From Tepidicaulis sp002389665 (GTDB lineage: Bacteria > Pseudomonadota > Alphaproteobacteria > Parvibaculales > Parvibaculaceae), in NCBI RefSeq assembly GCF_965222285.1, contig NZ_OZ244942.1, positions 868,001 through 932,000 of the forward strand: DNA of 64,000 bases, written 5' to 3'. The notes under the pieces are model-generated. The model ran no database searches, had not been told where the DNA came from, and saw nothing but the letters and a program-made list of their open reading frames with translations. The position numbers were made by a program, and so were the translations under genes. This document shows positions 6,404-15,678 of the stretch, in pieces (the stretch's first letter is position 1; the number at the start of each line of letters is the position of its first letter).

Positions 6404-9138
6404 CGCACTTCCTCGCCGCCGCCTTCCTCGCCCTCATCTCCCGCACCGTCAGGCCCCGCTTTAAACACCACGCGCTGATAGAAGAGGCCGAGGCCGATCA
6501 GGGCGAGGCCGAGGCCGATGAAGGAGAGGGCGCGCAGCGCGCCGCCGAGATTGGACATATCGAAGAGGAAGACCTTCACCACCACAAGGCCGATAAGGCC
6601 GAGCGAGGCAAGGCGCAGCGCCTGTGTCTTAAGGCGCATCCCGGCGGCAAGAAGCCCCGCCCCGAAAAGGAGCCAGGCGAGCGAGTAGGTGTAATTCTCG
6701 GTCTCCCCCGCCGGCCCCCGCAGCACCGCGCCGTGGAATGCCTGGCGGATTTCGAGCGAGTAATACGCAAAGAGCATGAGAAGCGCATAAGCCCCGAGGA
6801 ACCGCAGCTCCAGCTGCCGCATTTGTCCTTCCGGCTGTTTCGCCGCTTCATAAGCGCCGTAAAGCGCAAGCAGCGCAGGCAGAAGGTAAGCGGCAAGCAG
6901 CGTGTCGAGCGGGAACTGCCCGGCAAGCGCGTCCCCCGTCAAAAGCGGGTTATGGCCGATAAGCGCCACCATCAGGCTTTGCGCGAGGGTAAGATAGCGC
7001 AGGCCCTTCAGCCCTTTGGAAAGAAGCCCAAGCCTGCCGCCGCTCTGCAGCTTTGCGAGTACGAGGCTCATGGCCAGCCAGCTTGTGGTCAGCAGCCCGT
7101 GCTGGAGAAGATCGAAGGGCCGGGAAAAGAGCACGCCGTCTGAGAGATAATGATTGATCTCCAGCGAGGCGAGGACGACGGCGAGAAGCGCCGCGCCCGC
7201 CTCGAAAAATTCCTTCTCCCGCTCCGCGCCCGCTTTCGCGAAAAGCCGCGCCGCGCCCCAGAAGGCGAGCACCGGCACGCCGTAAAGATAGGCGAGGAGA
7301 TTGAGAACCGGCGCGGTGCCGATGTCATAGGAAAGCAGCTCAGGGTTGAGCGTGAGGCGCACCGTCACCGCCGCCCCGAGCGCAAGCGCCAGCGGTCCTA
7401 AAAACGGGACGGGCAGTTTCAGGCGCACGAAGCTTGTGCCGAGCGCGAGGAGCGCCAGCGCAATGGTGAGCCAGCCTTCCTCGAAGATGATGGCAACGGC
7501 CAGGGTAAGCGCGGCGAGCGTTGCCGTCGCAAAGGCGGCGGCGGGGATTTGTGCTGTGGGGCTTTCGGGCGCGGAGGCAAGCTGAGCTGCGAGCCGCCGC
7601 GTGCCTTCCGCGTAAATCAGCCCGAGGCCGATGGCCAGCGCCCCCCAGGAAAGGTCCGGGGTGAGCCCCGTCATCCGCCAGAAGAGAAGGAAGAAAGCGG
7701 TGATCGGCACGGCGGCGGCAAGTCCCGCCCAAAGGCGCGCGCGCCGCCCCGTCAGAATTTGCAGATAGCCGAACCCGCCATAAAGCGCCATGAGCGCGGC
7801 CCCGGCGAGCGCAAAGCCCAGCGTTTCTTCCGGCAGGAGCGGGCGGGCCAGCGCCGCGCCGAAATCATCCCCCGCGCCCGCAAGCTGCCAGCTTGCCAGC
7901 ACCGCCAGCGCGGGCAGGGCGGCGGCCGCGGCAAGCAGCGCCGCGCTTTCTCTTCTGTAAATGAGCGCGAAGGTCATCGCCACATAAAGGCTGAACGCCG
8001 TGAGCGAGGCCGCCCCGTGCCCGTCCGCCCAGACCGTCAGGAGGAGGAGCAGCCCCGTCAGCGCGCCTGAGGGGAGAAGCAGGCTCAGCGCATTTTTCGC
8101 TTCCTCTTCCTGTGCACCGCGCCCGGCCCAGTAAGCGGCTGTGCCATGGAGGAGAAGAAGATGCGCGCCGATGATGATGGCATCGCCCTTCCCGTAAGAT
8201 GTGGCGAGCCAGATCAGCGGCCAGAGCGCGCTTGCCAGAAGTGTGAGGTGAGAAAGCCAGCGCCAGCCCCGCAGCTCCGCCGTGCTCAGCGCCGTGGCGA
8301 GCACGAAGGTGAGATAGAGGAAAAGGAGTTCGGGGGCGGGGTCATCCGAGCCGATCAGCGCCGGGGTGAGCACCGCGCCCAGAAGGCCGATCAGGCCGAG
8401 ATAACTCACATGCACCGCCGAAAGCAGAAGCGCGGCCACCGAGAGCGCGGCAAGCGCCAGGAAGGCGGCGGGCGGCGGCAGGAAGCCGTAAAGCGCATAG
8501 GCGGCATAGACCGTTCCATATCCCGCGATGAGCCCCGCCGCCGTCAGGATCGGGGGAATGGCGACGGCTTTTTCCGGGGTGAGGCGCGTCAGGGAGGGCA
8601 CGCGGCGGCTGGCTTCCCCTGCGGCCAGAAGCGCGGCGGCGAAAAGCGCCCCGAAGAAGACCCGCGCGCCGGGGCCGAAATAGCCCTGCTCGACGGAATA
8701 GCGCACGAGGAAGATGCCCCCCAGCGCCAGCGCCAGCCCGCCGACCCAGACCGCCCAGCGCGTGCCGAGCGCTTGCTCGATGCCGCCGCCGGATTTTCTT
8801 TTGCGCGGCGCTTCTGCGGCCTGCGCCGGGCGCCCGCCGCGCGGCACGCCCCAGCCGGGGGCGGCGGGTCGCTGCGGGATTTCTTGTTCGGGTTCCGGCT
8901 CAGGCTCAGGCTCCGGCTCCGGCTCCGGCTCCGGTGCGGCTTCAGGCGCAGTTTCAGTTTCAGGGGTGGGGGCGGGCGCCGCCCCTTGCAGCGCGGCGCG
9001 CAGGGCGGTGATTTCCGCAAAGGCTTCTTCCGCCCGCCTATGGGCCGCCGCCGCCCGTTTATCGGCGCTGCGGGCCATAACGATGGCGACGATGACGGGG
9101 CCGAACAGCACCGTCAAAACCAAGAGCACGTATTCCAT
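6400..9138 (-). CDS. DUF2339 multi-spanning membrane protein with Glu-Pro repeat
   Basis: A large integral membrane protein of about 912 aa. A first transmembrane helix (MEYVLLVLTVLFGPVIVAIV) is followed by a cytoplasmic Ala/Glu-rich helix and a (Glu-Pro)n linker at about residues 60-85. The conserved DUF2339 entry ALGTRWAVWVGGLALALGG comes next, then some 25 hydrophobic helices to the C-terminus. Function unknown for the family. The start at 9138 is preferred over 9222 because AGGGGA lies just upstream and the first helix begins there. The 3' end overlaps the acetyltransferase start by 4 bp. Confidence 0.88.
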   Translation of the reverse strand: MEYVLLVLTVLFGPVIVAIVMARSADKRAAAAHRRAEEAFAEITALRAALQGAAPAPTPETETAPEAAPEPEPEPEPEPEPEPEQEIPQRPAAPGWGVPRGGRPAQAAEAPRKRKSGGGIEQALGTRWAVWVGGLALALGGIFLVRYSVEQGYFGPGARVFFGALFAAALLAAGEASRRVPSLTRLTPEKAVAIPPILTAAGLIAGYGTVYAAYALYGFLPPPAAFLALAALSVAALLLSAVHVSYLGLIGLLGAVLTPALIGSDDPAPELLFLYLTFVLATALSTAELRGWRWLSHLTLLASALWPLIWLATSYGKGDAIIIGAHLLLLHGTAAYWAGRGAQEEEAKNALSLLLPSGALTGLLLLLTVWADGHGAASLTAFSLYVAMTFALIYRRESAALLAAAAALPALAVLASWQLAGAGDDFGAALARPLLPEETLGFALAGAALMALYGGFGYLQILTGRRARLWAGLAAAVPITAFFLLFWRMTGLTPDLSWGALAIGLGLIYAEGTRRLAAQLASAPESPTAQIPAAAFATATLAALTLAVAIIFEEGWLTIALALLALGTSFVRLKLPVPFLGPLALALGAAVTVRLTLNPELLSYDIGTAPVLNLLAYLYGVPVLAFWGAARLFAKAGAEREKEFFEAGAALLAVVLASLEINHYLSDGVLFSRPFDLLQHGLLTTSWLAMSLVLAKLQSGGRLGLLSKGLKGLRYLTLAQSLMVALIGHNPLLTGDALAGQFPLDTLLAAYLLPALLALYGAYEAAKQPEGQMRQLELRFLGAYALLMLFAYYSLEIRQAFHGAVLRGPAGETENYTYSLAWLLFGAGLLAAGMRLKTQALRLASLGLIGLVVVKVFLFDMSNLGGALRALSFIGLGLALIGLGLFYQRVVFKAGPDGAGDEGEEGGGEEVR
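8890..8942 (-). repeat. Hexanucleotide repeat encoding (Glu-Pro)n in the DUF2339 gene
   Basis: On the plus strand the units GGCTCA/GGCTCC/GGTTCC recur about eight times in a row, encoding alternating Glu and Pro on the minus strand. All units are multiples of three, so slippage would change linker length without breaking the frame. Confidence 0.8.
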
Positions 9139-9290
9139 CAGATCCCCTCTGCGCTTCTCCCGCGCGCGTCTGCTTTCCGCCCGTTCAGCCTGAAAGCTCC
9201 ATGACACTAATGGCAGAAGCATAACCCGGCCAGCAAAAGCGGGGATAAACCGGACGGCCTAGAGGGGAGGCACGAGAGGATTGGCCGCGA

Positions 9291-10361
9291 TTACACCCGG
9301 TTGTTTACCCGGCTGCGGGAGGGGGCGAGTTTCAGCCCCGGCGCCGGGCGCTCGTTCAGGATTTCACGGCGAAAGCGGAACTGTTCCGCCGGCCGCCCGC
9401 CGGTGCGCGTGGTGATGCGCCCGGTGCGCTCCACAAGGCCAGCTTTTTCCACCAGGCGGCGGAAGTTTTGTTTATGCACATGCAGGCCGAGCAGCGCTTC
9501 GGTCATTTGCTGCAGCTCGAACAGCGTGAAGGTTTCCGGCATCAGCTCGAAAATCACCGGGCGGTATTTCAGCTTCGCGCGCACCCGTCCCATGGCGGTG
9601 GCGAGAATGCGCCGGTGATCGAACTGCATCGCCCGGCCAAGCTGCGGGGTCAAACCGTCCGGTTTACGCGCCTGCGGGCGCCCGTCTCTATAGGCTTCGA
9701 TGACGAGGCCGGAGCTGTAAAGCAGCTCGTAGCGCTCCAGCACTTTTTCCTCATCCCACGCCACCCCGTCGATGCCGAAGCAGAGCCGCAGCCTATCAAG
9801 CCGCCGCCCGCGCTCGATTTCCTCCGCGCTCGATCCGCCGGTTTGCGCCGCCCATTCGCGCAGAAGCGGCACCAGCACCTTGTCGATGATGGCCGGCTTG
9901 CCCTCGCGCCAATCCTCCCAGGGGAAATACTGATACCAGGGCGACCATTTCGCGCCCGACATCTCCGCGTTCTGCCCGCGGGTGAGCGCCAGATAACCGA
10001 CCGAGACCACATGATCGGCGCTTGGGTCTTCTTCGGCCGCATGCCGGCCCCGGTCGCCAAAGGTATAAAGCTGCTCGACATAGCCGAGCCGGAGCCGCGT
10101 TTGTTCTTCCACCCAGGCGCGCAGGCCCTGTTCGAGCGTGCGGTGGGAGAGGGGATCGAACGGCCCGAAAGGCAGCGTGTCGCCCGGCGCGGCCTCGCTC
10201 CCGTCTTCGCCCGTTTCTTTGTCATGCGGCACGGTGAGGATTTGCGGCGCGTTCTCCACCACCGAGACAATGGCGGCGTTCAGCCCGATGGTGATGCGTT
10301 TCAGCGGCCCCGCGCTTTCGCCTATCGCGGCTTGTGGCTGCTGCGCCTTTTTGCGGTTCAT
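9291..10361 (-). CDS. nadQ: NadQ-type NAD biosynthesis regulator (Nudix-related, winged helix)
   Basis: A 356-aa protein of the COG4111 type, known in alphaproteobacteria as NadQ or NAD regulator. The N-terminal half (about 25-200) is Nudix-like, with GLRAWVEEQTRLRLGYVEQLYTFGDRGR in the place of the Nudix box. The catalytic REUXEE pattern is degraded, which fits a ligand-sensing rather than hydrolysing domain. The C-terminal part (about 235-340) is a winged helix containing TLFELQQMTEAL and GRITTRTGGRPAEQFRFR. The expected role is repression of nadABC in response to an NAD-related metabolite. The gene is 4.8 kb from nadA, whose promoter carries matching palindromes. Its start overlaps the phosphatase gene by 4 bp. 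Exact ligand and motif are inference. Confidence 0.85.
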   Translation of the reverse strand: MNRKKAQQPQAAIGESAGPLKRITIGLNAAIVSVVENAPQILTVPHDKETGEDGSEAAPGDTLPFGPFDPLSHRTLEQGLRAWVEEQTRLRLGYVEQLYTFGDRGRHAAEEDPSADHVVSVGYLALTRGQNAEMSGAKWSPWYQYFPWEDWREGKPAIIDKVLVPLLREWAAQTGGSSAEEIERGRRLDRLRLCFGIDGVAWDEEKVLERYELLYSSGLVIEAYRDGRPQARKPDGLTPQLGRAMQFDHRRILATAMGRVRAKLKYRPVIFELMPETFTLFELQQMTEALLGLHVHKQNFRRLVEKAGLVERTGRITTRTGGRPAEQFRFRREILNERPAPGLKLAPSRSRVNNRV

Positions 10362-10891
10362 GTCTCCCCCTTCAGGAGGGGGCGGATGGGAAGCTCGACA
10401 AGGCAGCCTTCATACGTGTCGAGCGCCGGGCCCATGGCGTCCACAGCTTCGACCATGCGCCCGCGCCGGCGCATCAAATCATCGGCGATTTCCACCATCA
10501 GCTTATTGGGTTTGGCATGAGCGATCTTCTCGCGCACGAAGGCTGCCAGCGCCATTTCCTCAAGCTCGGGATTGTGCAGGCAGAGCGTGATAAAAGCCGC
10601 CGCCGTCGAGCGGCTGATGCCTGCCCAGCAATGAACGAGCAAAGGCTCGCGCAAATCCCAATCGCCGAGAAAGTCGATCAGCTCCTGCACATGCGCTTCA
10701 TTGGGCGCGGTCAGAAAATCGATATGGGAATCGATGTCGTTGACCCCGACCCGCAGATGCCGCGCCGGCTCGAACCCCGCCGGGGTCTCGATCATGGTTT
10801 CAGGATCGAGCAGGCTGACAATCCGCTGCGGTGAAACGTCACGAATGGCGTTTTCAAGGGCGCTGAGGGGACTGACATAAAGCCTGGGCAT
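10358..10891 (-). CDS. Protein tyrosine / dual-specificity phosphatase-like protein
   Basis: A 177-aa protein with the phosphatase P-loop HCWAGISR at residues 87-94 (C88 nucleophile, R94 phosphate binding), fitting HCX5R. NDIDSH at about 51-56 could supply the general acid. The small alpha/beta length fits a cysteine-based phosphatase domain without extra modules. It sits between an HD hydrolase gene and nadQ on the same strand and overlaps nadQ by 4 bp, so it is probably co-expressed with the NAD regulator. Substrate (phosphoprotein, nucleotide or inositol phosphate) unknown. Confidence 0.88.
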   Translation of the reverse strand: MPRLYVSPLSALENAIRDVSPQRIVSLLDPETMIETPAGFEPARHLRVGVNDIDSHIDFLTAPNEAHVQELIDFLGDWDLREPLLVHCWAGISRSTAAAFITLCLHNPELEEMALAAFVREKIAHAKPNKLMVEIADDLMRRRGRMVEAVDAMGPALDTYEGCLVELPIRPLLKGET

Positions 10892-10957
10892 GGCTGGTTT
10901 CGGTTCCTGTTTTTATCGGGCACCCGGATCAAGATGGCCCCGTGATTCTACACGATA

Positions 10958-11605
10958 TTAACGCGCTTTTGTGGCGCCCGCTTCCCGTTCCATCCGGGCG
11001 AGCAATTTTTCGAACCGGCTGAGGAACACCTGCTGCGCCTCTTTCGGCGGCAGCGGGGTGATCGTGACCGGCAGGATGCCGCGCGGGCGGGTGAAGATCT
11101 GCGCCGCTTCCGGCTCTGCAAAACCGGCAAGCTGCACCGCCTCGAAATAGGCCGAGGCCCGGTCGGCGCGCTTGATCACCGCCTCGATGCTTTGCGGCAC
11201 CTGCGCGGGCAGGCCATAGCGCAGATGGATCGCCGCCTCGAGCTTGTGTTCGAAGGCTTTATAATCCATGCCGAGCGCCGCTTTAAAGGGGCTGATCATA
11301 TCGCCCACCACATATTCGGGCGCATCGTGCAGAAGCGCGGTGAGCCGCCATTTCGCCGGCCAGCCGGGGCGCAGGCTCCGGCAAATATCTTCCACCAGCA
11401 CGCAGTGCTCGGCCACGGAAAAGGCATGATCACCCAGCGTCTGTCCGTTCCAGCGGGCGACGCGGGCAAGCCCATGGGCAATATCCTCGATCTCGATATC
11501 GAAGGGGGAGGGGTCGAGCAGATCGAGCCGCCGCCCGGAAAGCATGCGCTGCCAGGCGCGCGGCGCGGTCTCCTTGCCGCTTTTCTTGCCGGAACTCTTC
11601 CTCAC
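10958..11605 (-). CDS. HD-domain phosphohydrolase, YfbR-like (5'-deoxynucleotidase type)
   Basis: A predicted metal-dependent phosphohydrolase of 215 aa. Metal ligands of the HD superfamily are visible: a His around residue 67 in AFSVAEHCVLVED, the HD pair at about 93-94 in LLHDAPEYVVGD, and an Asp at about 148 in VIKRADRASAYFE. The order matches YfbR-type 5'-nucleotidases. I chose the GTG at 11605 because GGGGAGAG precedes it and homologues begin shortly before the RAWQRMLSGRRLDLL segment; the open frame extends to 11734 without a good ribosome binding site. It is probably first in an HD-phosphatase-nadQ operon, divergent from the Lon-like gene. Confidence 0.82.
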   Translation of the reverse strand: MRKSSGKKSGKETAPRAWQRMLSGRRLDLLDPSPFDIEIEDIAHGLARVARWNGQTLGDHAFSVAEHCVLVEDICRSLRPGWPAKWRLTALLHDAPEYVVGDMISPFKAALGMDYKAFEHKLEAAIHLRYGLPAQVPQSIEAVIKRADRASAYFEAVQLAGFAEPEAAQIFTRPRGILPVTITPLPPKEAQQVFLSRFEKLLARMEREAGATKAR

Positions 11606-11775
11606 CCGCGCGTCTCTCCCCGTTTCATTCGTTCTTATGGCCCGCACCCTACTGAGCGCCGCCGCGCTTGTCGATCTTGGACGGGTGTCATGTAGGCCAA
11701 GCATCACTTGCATGGGTCCACATGAGCCGGTCATGATACCGCTCGTTTACATGATGTGCGATGCGAGAGTGATCG

Positions 11776-14223
11776 ATGTCCGTCCAGCCTTTGCCGAGCG
11801 ACCTTCTCTACACTGTATGCGATCTGTCCGAACATGGTTTCGAGACGACGCAGGATCTGGAAGAAGTGCCGGGGCTGGTCGGCCAGGAGCGGGCATTGGA
11901 TGCGATCCGCTTCGGCACGCGTATCAAGCGGCAGGGTTACAATCTTTTCGTGCTCGGCCCCTCCGGCGCGGGCAAGCACACCGCCGTCATGAGCTATCTG
12001 ACGGCGGAGGCAAAAAATCAGAAAGCTCCTTCCGATTGGGTCTATGTCAATAATTTCAATATTGCGCATAAGCCGCTTGCGCTCGAATTGCCGAGCGGAC
12101 GGGCGCAGAAATTGAAAGAGGCGCTGCGCTCCGCGCTTGACGATCTAAAGCTTTCCATCCCCGCCATTCTGGAAAGCGAGGAATACAAAACCCGCCGCCA
12201 GGCCGTGGAAGGGGAATATGCGAACCGCCAGCAAAAAGCCTTCGAGACGCTGAACAAGCGTGCCGAAGATGCGGGCATCGCGCTGGTGCGCACGCCCTCC
12301 GGCCTCATCCTTGCGCCCGCCGAAAACGGCGAGGTGATCAAGCCGGAAGACTTCAACGCCAAGCCCAAGGAAGAAAGGGCGCGCATCGAGCGCGTCATCG
12401 CCGAGCTGCAAAAAGAGCTCGGCAATATCATCGAGCACATTCCCTCCTGGGAAAAAGAAAAGCACGAGCGCATTTCCGAGCTTAACCGGGCGATCGCCGT
12501 TTCCGCCGTCGGGCGGGCCATGCGGGCGATCAAGTCCGAATTCGCGCATATGAAGAAAGTGGCCGCCTGGCTGGAGGAGGTCGAGGAAGACCTCATCGCG
12601 CATATCAATCTTTTCGCCGGTAACGATGGCCGGGAAGACGGGCGCGAGCCGCTTTTCGGCGCGGGAGAGGAAGACGACCGCGCGCCCATGCGCCGTTATG
12701 AGATCAATATCATTGTCGACGGCACGCATTCTGAAAATGGCGGCGGCGCGCCCGTCGTCTTTGCCGACCATCCGACGCTCGGTAATGTGCTGGGCCGGGT
12801 CGAGCATGTCTCGCAAATGGGCGCGCTTCTGACGGACTTTACCTTGATCAAGCCGGGCGCGCTCCACCGGGCAAATGGCGGTTATCTCATCATCGATGCG
12901 ATCAAGCTTCTGCGCGAGCCTTTCGTCTGGGATGCGCTGAAGCGCGCCTTGCGCTCGCGCCAGATCGTCATGGAATCGGCCAGCGAATATCTCTCGCTCG
13001 TCAGCACCGTCTCGCTGGAGCCGGAACCCATTCCCCTCGATTTGAAAATCGTGCTGATGGGCGACCGGCAGCTTTATTACATGCTCTGTGCTTATGATTC
13101 CGATTTCGCCGAGCTTTTCAAAGTGCCCGCCGATTTCGATGACGTGATCGACCGGGAACCGGAAAACGATCTTCTCTTCGCCCGCTTCGCGGCGACCATC
13201 GCCGCGCGGGAAAAACTTCTGCCTTTCGACAAGTCCGCTATTGCAAGGCTCATCGAGCGCGCCTCGCGGCTTGCGGAAGATACGGAAAAGATATCGCTTC
13301 TCATCGCGCCCATTGCGGACCTGATGCGCGAGGCGGATTTTCTGGCAAGCGAGGCGGACGCCAAGCAAGTGACCGCTGCGCATGTGGACGAGGCGGTGGA
13401 GGCGCAAATCTCCCGCACGGACCGGCTGCGCGAACGCTCCCATGAAGCCATCGCCCGCGACATTCTCATGGTCGATACGGAGGGTGAGGCGGTGGGCCAG
13501 GTCAATGGCCTATCCGTGCTTCAGCTCGGCCAATCGAGCTTCGGCCGGCCGGGCCGGATCACGGCGCGTGTGCGCACCGGCGGGCAAAGCGCGCGCATCA
13601 TCGATATCGAGCGGGAGGTTGATCTCGGCGGGCCGCTTCATTCCAAGGGCATGCTCATTCTCTCAGGCTATCTTGCGGGCACCTTCCTGCCGCGCGAGCC
13701 GCTGTCGCTGAGCGCCAGTCTCGTGTTCGAGCAGTCTTATGGCGGCGTCGACGGGGACAGCGCCTCCTCGGCGGAGCTTTATGCGCTTCTCTCCGCCCTT
13801 GCCGACCTGCCGATCAAACAGAGCCTTGCGGTGACGGGCTCCGTCAATCAGATGGGTGAGGTGCAGGCGATCGGCGGGGTGAACGAAAAGATCGAAGGCT
13901 TTTTCGACATTTGCGCGCGCCGCGGCCTGACCGGCGATCAAGGCGTGCTCATTCCCGCCGCTAATGTCAAACATCTGATGCTGCGCCAGGACGTGGTGGA
14001 TGCGGCGGAGCGGGGCATGTTTGCGATCTATCCCGTTGCCCGTATCGAGGAAGGGGTGGAGCTTTTGATGGATCTGCCCGCAGGTAAGCGCGAGCGGAAC
14101 GGCGAATTCCCGCCCAATAGCGTTTTTGCCCGTGTCGAGGCGGCGCTCACGCGCTTTGCCGCCGCGGCCCGCCCGCCTATGCCGCGCGGGGCGGCGAAAG
14201 ATGGCGGGTTCCGCGTGAGTTAA
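11776..14223 (+). CDS. Lon-like ATP-dependent serine protease (LonB/YcbZ-type, AAA)
   Basis: An 815-aa AAA protease of the COG1067 group. Walker A GPSGAGKHT is at residues 61-69. A long insertion rich in charged helices (about 130-290) separates it from the rest of the ATPase. The C-terminal Lon protease domain has the catalytic serine in DGDSASSAE (S662) and the catalytic lysine in GGVNEKIEGF (K705). It lacks the N-terminal LAN domain of canonical LonA, so it is a LonB/YcbZ-type enzyme, possibly of narrower substrate range. It is transcribed divergently from the HD hydrolase gene and followed by a universal stress protein, suggesting a stress context. Confidence 0.92.
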   Translation: MSVQPLPSDLLYTVCDLSEHGFETTQDLEEVPGLVGQERALDAIRFGTRIKRQGYNLFVLGPSGAGKHTAVMSYLTAEAKNQKAPSDWVYVNNFNIAHKPLALELPSGRAQKLKEALRSALDDLKLSIPAILESEEYKTRRQAVEGEYANRQQKAFETLNKRAEDAGIALVRTPSGLILAPAENGEVIKPEDFNAKPKEERARIERVIAELQKELGNIIEHIPSWEKEKHERISELNRAIAVSAVGRAMRAIKSEFAHMKKVAAWLEEVEEDLIAHINLFAGNDGREDGREPLFGAGEEDDRAPMRRYEINIIVDGTHSENGGGAPVVFADHPTLGNVLGRVEHVSQMGALLTDFTLIKPGALHRANGGYLIIDAIKLLREPFVWDALKRALRSRQIVMESASEYLSLVSTVSLEPEPIPLDLKIVLMGDRQLYYMLCAYDSDFAELFKVPADFDDVIDREPENDLLFARFAATIAAREKLLPFDKSAIARLIERASRLAEDTEKISLLIAPIADLMREADFLASEADAKQVTAAHVDEAVEAQISRTDRLRERSHEAIARDILMVDTEGEAVGQVNGLSVLQLGQSSFGRPGRITARVRTGGQSARIIDIEREVDLGGPLHSKGMLILSGYLAGTFLPREPLSLSASLVFEQSYGGVDGDSASSAELYALLSALADLPIKQSLAVTGSVNQMGEVQAIGGVNEKIEGFFDICARRGLTGDQGVLIPAANVKHLMLRQDVVDAAERGMFAIYPVARIEEGVELLMDLPAGKRERNGEFPPNSVFARVEAALTRFAAAARPPMPRGAAKDGGFRVS

Positions 14224-14339
14224 GCTGTGCGGGCAGCGGAACGCATCCGCTTAGTGAAACGTTTGATCTGTATCATTCGGCCGCCGCACGGTTAAGATTA
14301 GGCTGGAGCCTGTGAAATGGAACCAAAGGAGGGTCGGCC

Positions 14340-15203
14340 ATGTCCATTCGCAAAATTCTCGTCCCCTTGAAAGGCGGCGCGCAAGACAAGGTCGTGCTCG
14401 GCGCGGCGGCGCGCGTTACCAAGCAGCTCGGCGGACAGCTCACTGGGCTCTTCGTGCGCCCCGATCCCACCGAGGCGCTGCCCTATATGGGCGACGGCGT
14501 GTCGGGTCAGGTAATCGAGCAATTGCTGGATGCGGCCAAGGAAGGCGCCGATGCCGCCTCCGCCCGCGCCAGTGCCTCCCTTCATGAAGCGGCGAAAGAA
14601 GCCGGCCTTGAGGTGGTCAAGGCGGGCGGGCCGCTTCCCTCCGCCCGGTTCTACGATGTGACGGGCCGTCAGGACGTCGTCATTTCCGAAGAAAGCCGGC
14701 TCGCCGATCTCGTCGTCTTTGCCGAAGGCGAGCCCGATGGCGATCAGTTCGGCGGCGATGCGCTGGAAGCAGCGGTGATGAATGCGGGCCGCCCGGTGCT
14801 GATTGCGCCGCAGGACGGCTTTGCCGGCAAACTTGGCGGCACCGTTGTCATCGGCTGGGACGGCAGCGTCCAAGCCTCGCACGCCGTCAGCGCCGCGCTT
14901 GCCTTTTTGCAGGCGGCGGAAAAAATCGTCATCCTGTGTATCGGGGAAGATGAAATCGAACCGGAACGCGGCGCACGGCTGAAAGACTATCTCAGCCTGC
15001 ATGACGTGAAGGCGGAACTACGCCTTGTGGATCGGAAAGACCGCTCCACCGGCCAGGCGCTTCTGGAAGAAGCCGGGGCGCTCGATGCCGGGCTTCTCGT
15101 CATGGGCGCTTACAGTCATTCGCGCCTGCGCGAATTGCTCATCGGCGGCGTCACCCGCCATGTGCGCGGCCATGCCAGCATCCCGGTGCTGATGGCGCAT
15201 TGA
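14340..15203 (+). CDS. Universal stress protein (tandem UspA-like)
   Basis: A 287-aa universal stress protein, about twice the single-domain length. Residues about 1-150 form one Usp-like half starting SIRKILVPLKGG. The C-terminal half starts GTVVIGWDGSVQASHAV and ends with an ATP-binding-type loop MGAYSHSRLRELLIGGVTRHV and a final IPVLMAH strand. An excellent AAAGGAGG lies 8 nt before the ATG. It follows the Lon-like gene by 116 bp and precedes a small acidic protein gene by 28 bp. Confidence 0.92.
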   Translation: MSIRKILVPLKGGAQDKVVLGAAARVTKQLGGQLTGLFVRPDPTEALPYMGDGVSGQVIEQLLDAAKEGADAASARASASLHEAAKEAGLEVVKAGGPLPSARFYDVTGRQDVVISEESRLADLVVFAEGEPDGDQFGGDALEAAVMNAGRPVLIAPQDGFAGKLGGTVVIGWDGSVQASHAVSAALAFLQAAEKIVILCIGEDEIEPERGARLKDYLSLHDVKAELRLVDRKDRSTGQALLEEAGALDAGLLVMGAYSHSRLRELLIGGVTRHVRGHASIPVLMAH

Positions 15204-15231
15204 TTAGAAAAACACAAAGAAGGAGAACGCG

Positions 15232-15603
15232 ATGACCCTTTACCGCGTCCGCATGCATGCCGCCCGCTCCGAAGAGTTTCCCGAAGGCAGCAAAGCCCAT
15301 GGCTATGACTTCGTCGTACCGCTCGATAAGCAGATGCGGCTCGATCCCGATGCCTGGAAAAATCACAGCCGCGATTGCCGCGTGCACCGCTTCTGGTCGG
15401 GCGAAGACGATCAGCGCGGCCTCCTGCGCCATATCGGCCGGGGCTGGGTGTTCGATTACGATGAAGAAGAAACGGATGATAACGAGCCCTTCTTCAAACT
15501 CGACCGCCACGAAATCAAGGAAGGCGAGTATCTTTCCGTGAAGGAACAGGATGGGGAAACCCGCACCTTCCAGATCGTTTCCGTCCAGCCTTACGTTCAA
15601 TAA
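15232..15603 (+). CDS. Conserved small acidic protein, function unknown
   Basis: A 123-aa soluble acidic protein. The N-terminal YRVRMHAARSEEFPEGS, several aromatic-rich strands (WVFDYDEEETDD) and a terminal FQIVSVQPYVQ strand suggest a small beta-rich fold. I do not recognise a named domain. It has a good AAGGAGA ribosome binding site, follows the universal stress protein by 28 bp and ends just before a strong bidirectional terminator, so it is the last gene of that unit. Confidence 0.8.
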   Translation: MTLYRVRMHAARSEEFPEGSKAHGYDFVVPLDKQMRLDPDAWKNHSRDCRVHRFWSGEDDQRGLLRHIGRGWVFDYDEEETDDNEPFFKLDRHEIKEGEYLSVKEQDGETRTFQIVSVQPYVQ

Positions 15604-15622
15604 ACGAGCTTTACGGCAAAAG

Positions 15623-15660
15623 AAAACCCCGGCAGCCGCAAGGCGCCGGGGTTTTGTTTT
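15623..15660. terminator. Bidirectional rho-independent terminator
   Basis: Stem arm AAAACCCCGGC (15623-15633) pairs with GCCGGGGTTTT (15645-15655). A T-rich tract follows on the plus strand and an A-rich tract precedes it, so it can serve both the plus-strand gene ending at 15603 and the minus-strand gene ending at 15679. Confidence 0.88.
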
Positions 15661-15678
15661 TCGTGAATGGCGTTTTTT

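Noticed and set aside
8146..9204. A 352-codon plus-strand open frame opposite the DUF2339 gene
   Set aside because: It encodes Arg/Gly/Gln-rich low-complexity sequence, partly from the repeat tract, whereas the minus strand gives a coherent membrane protein.
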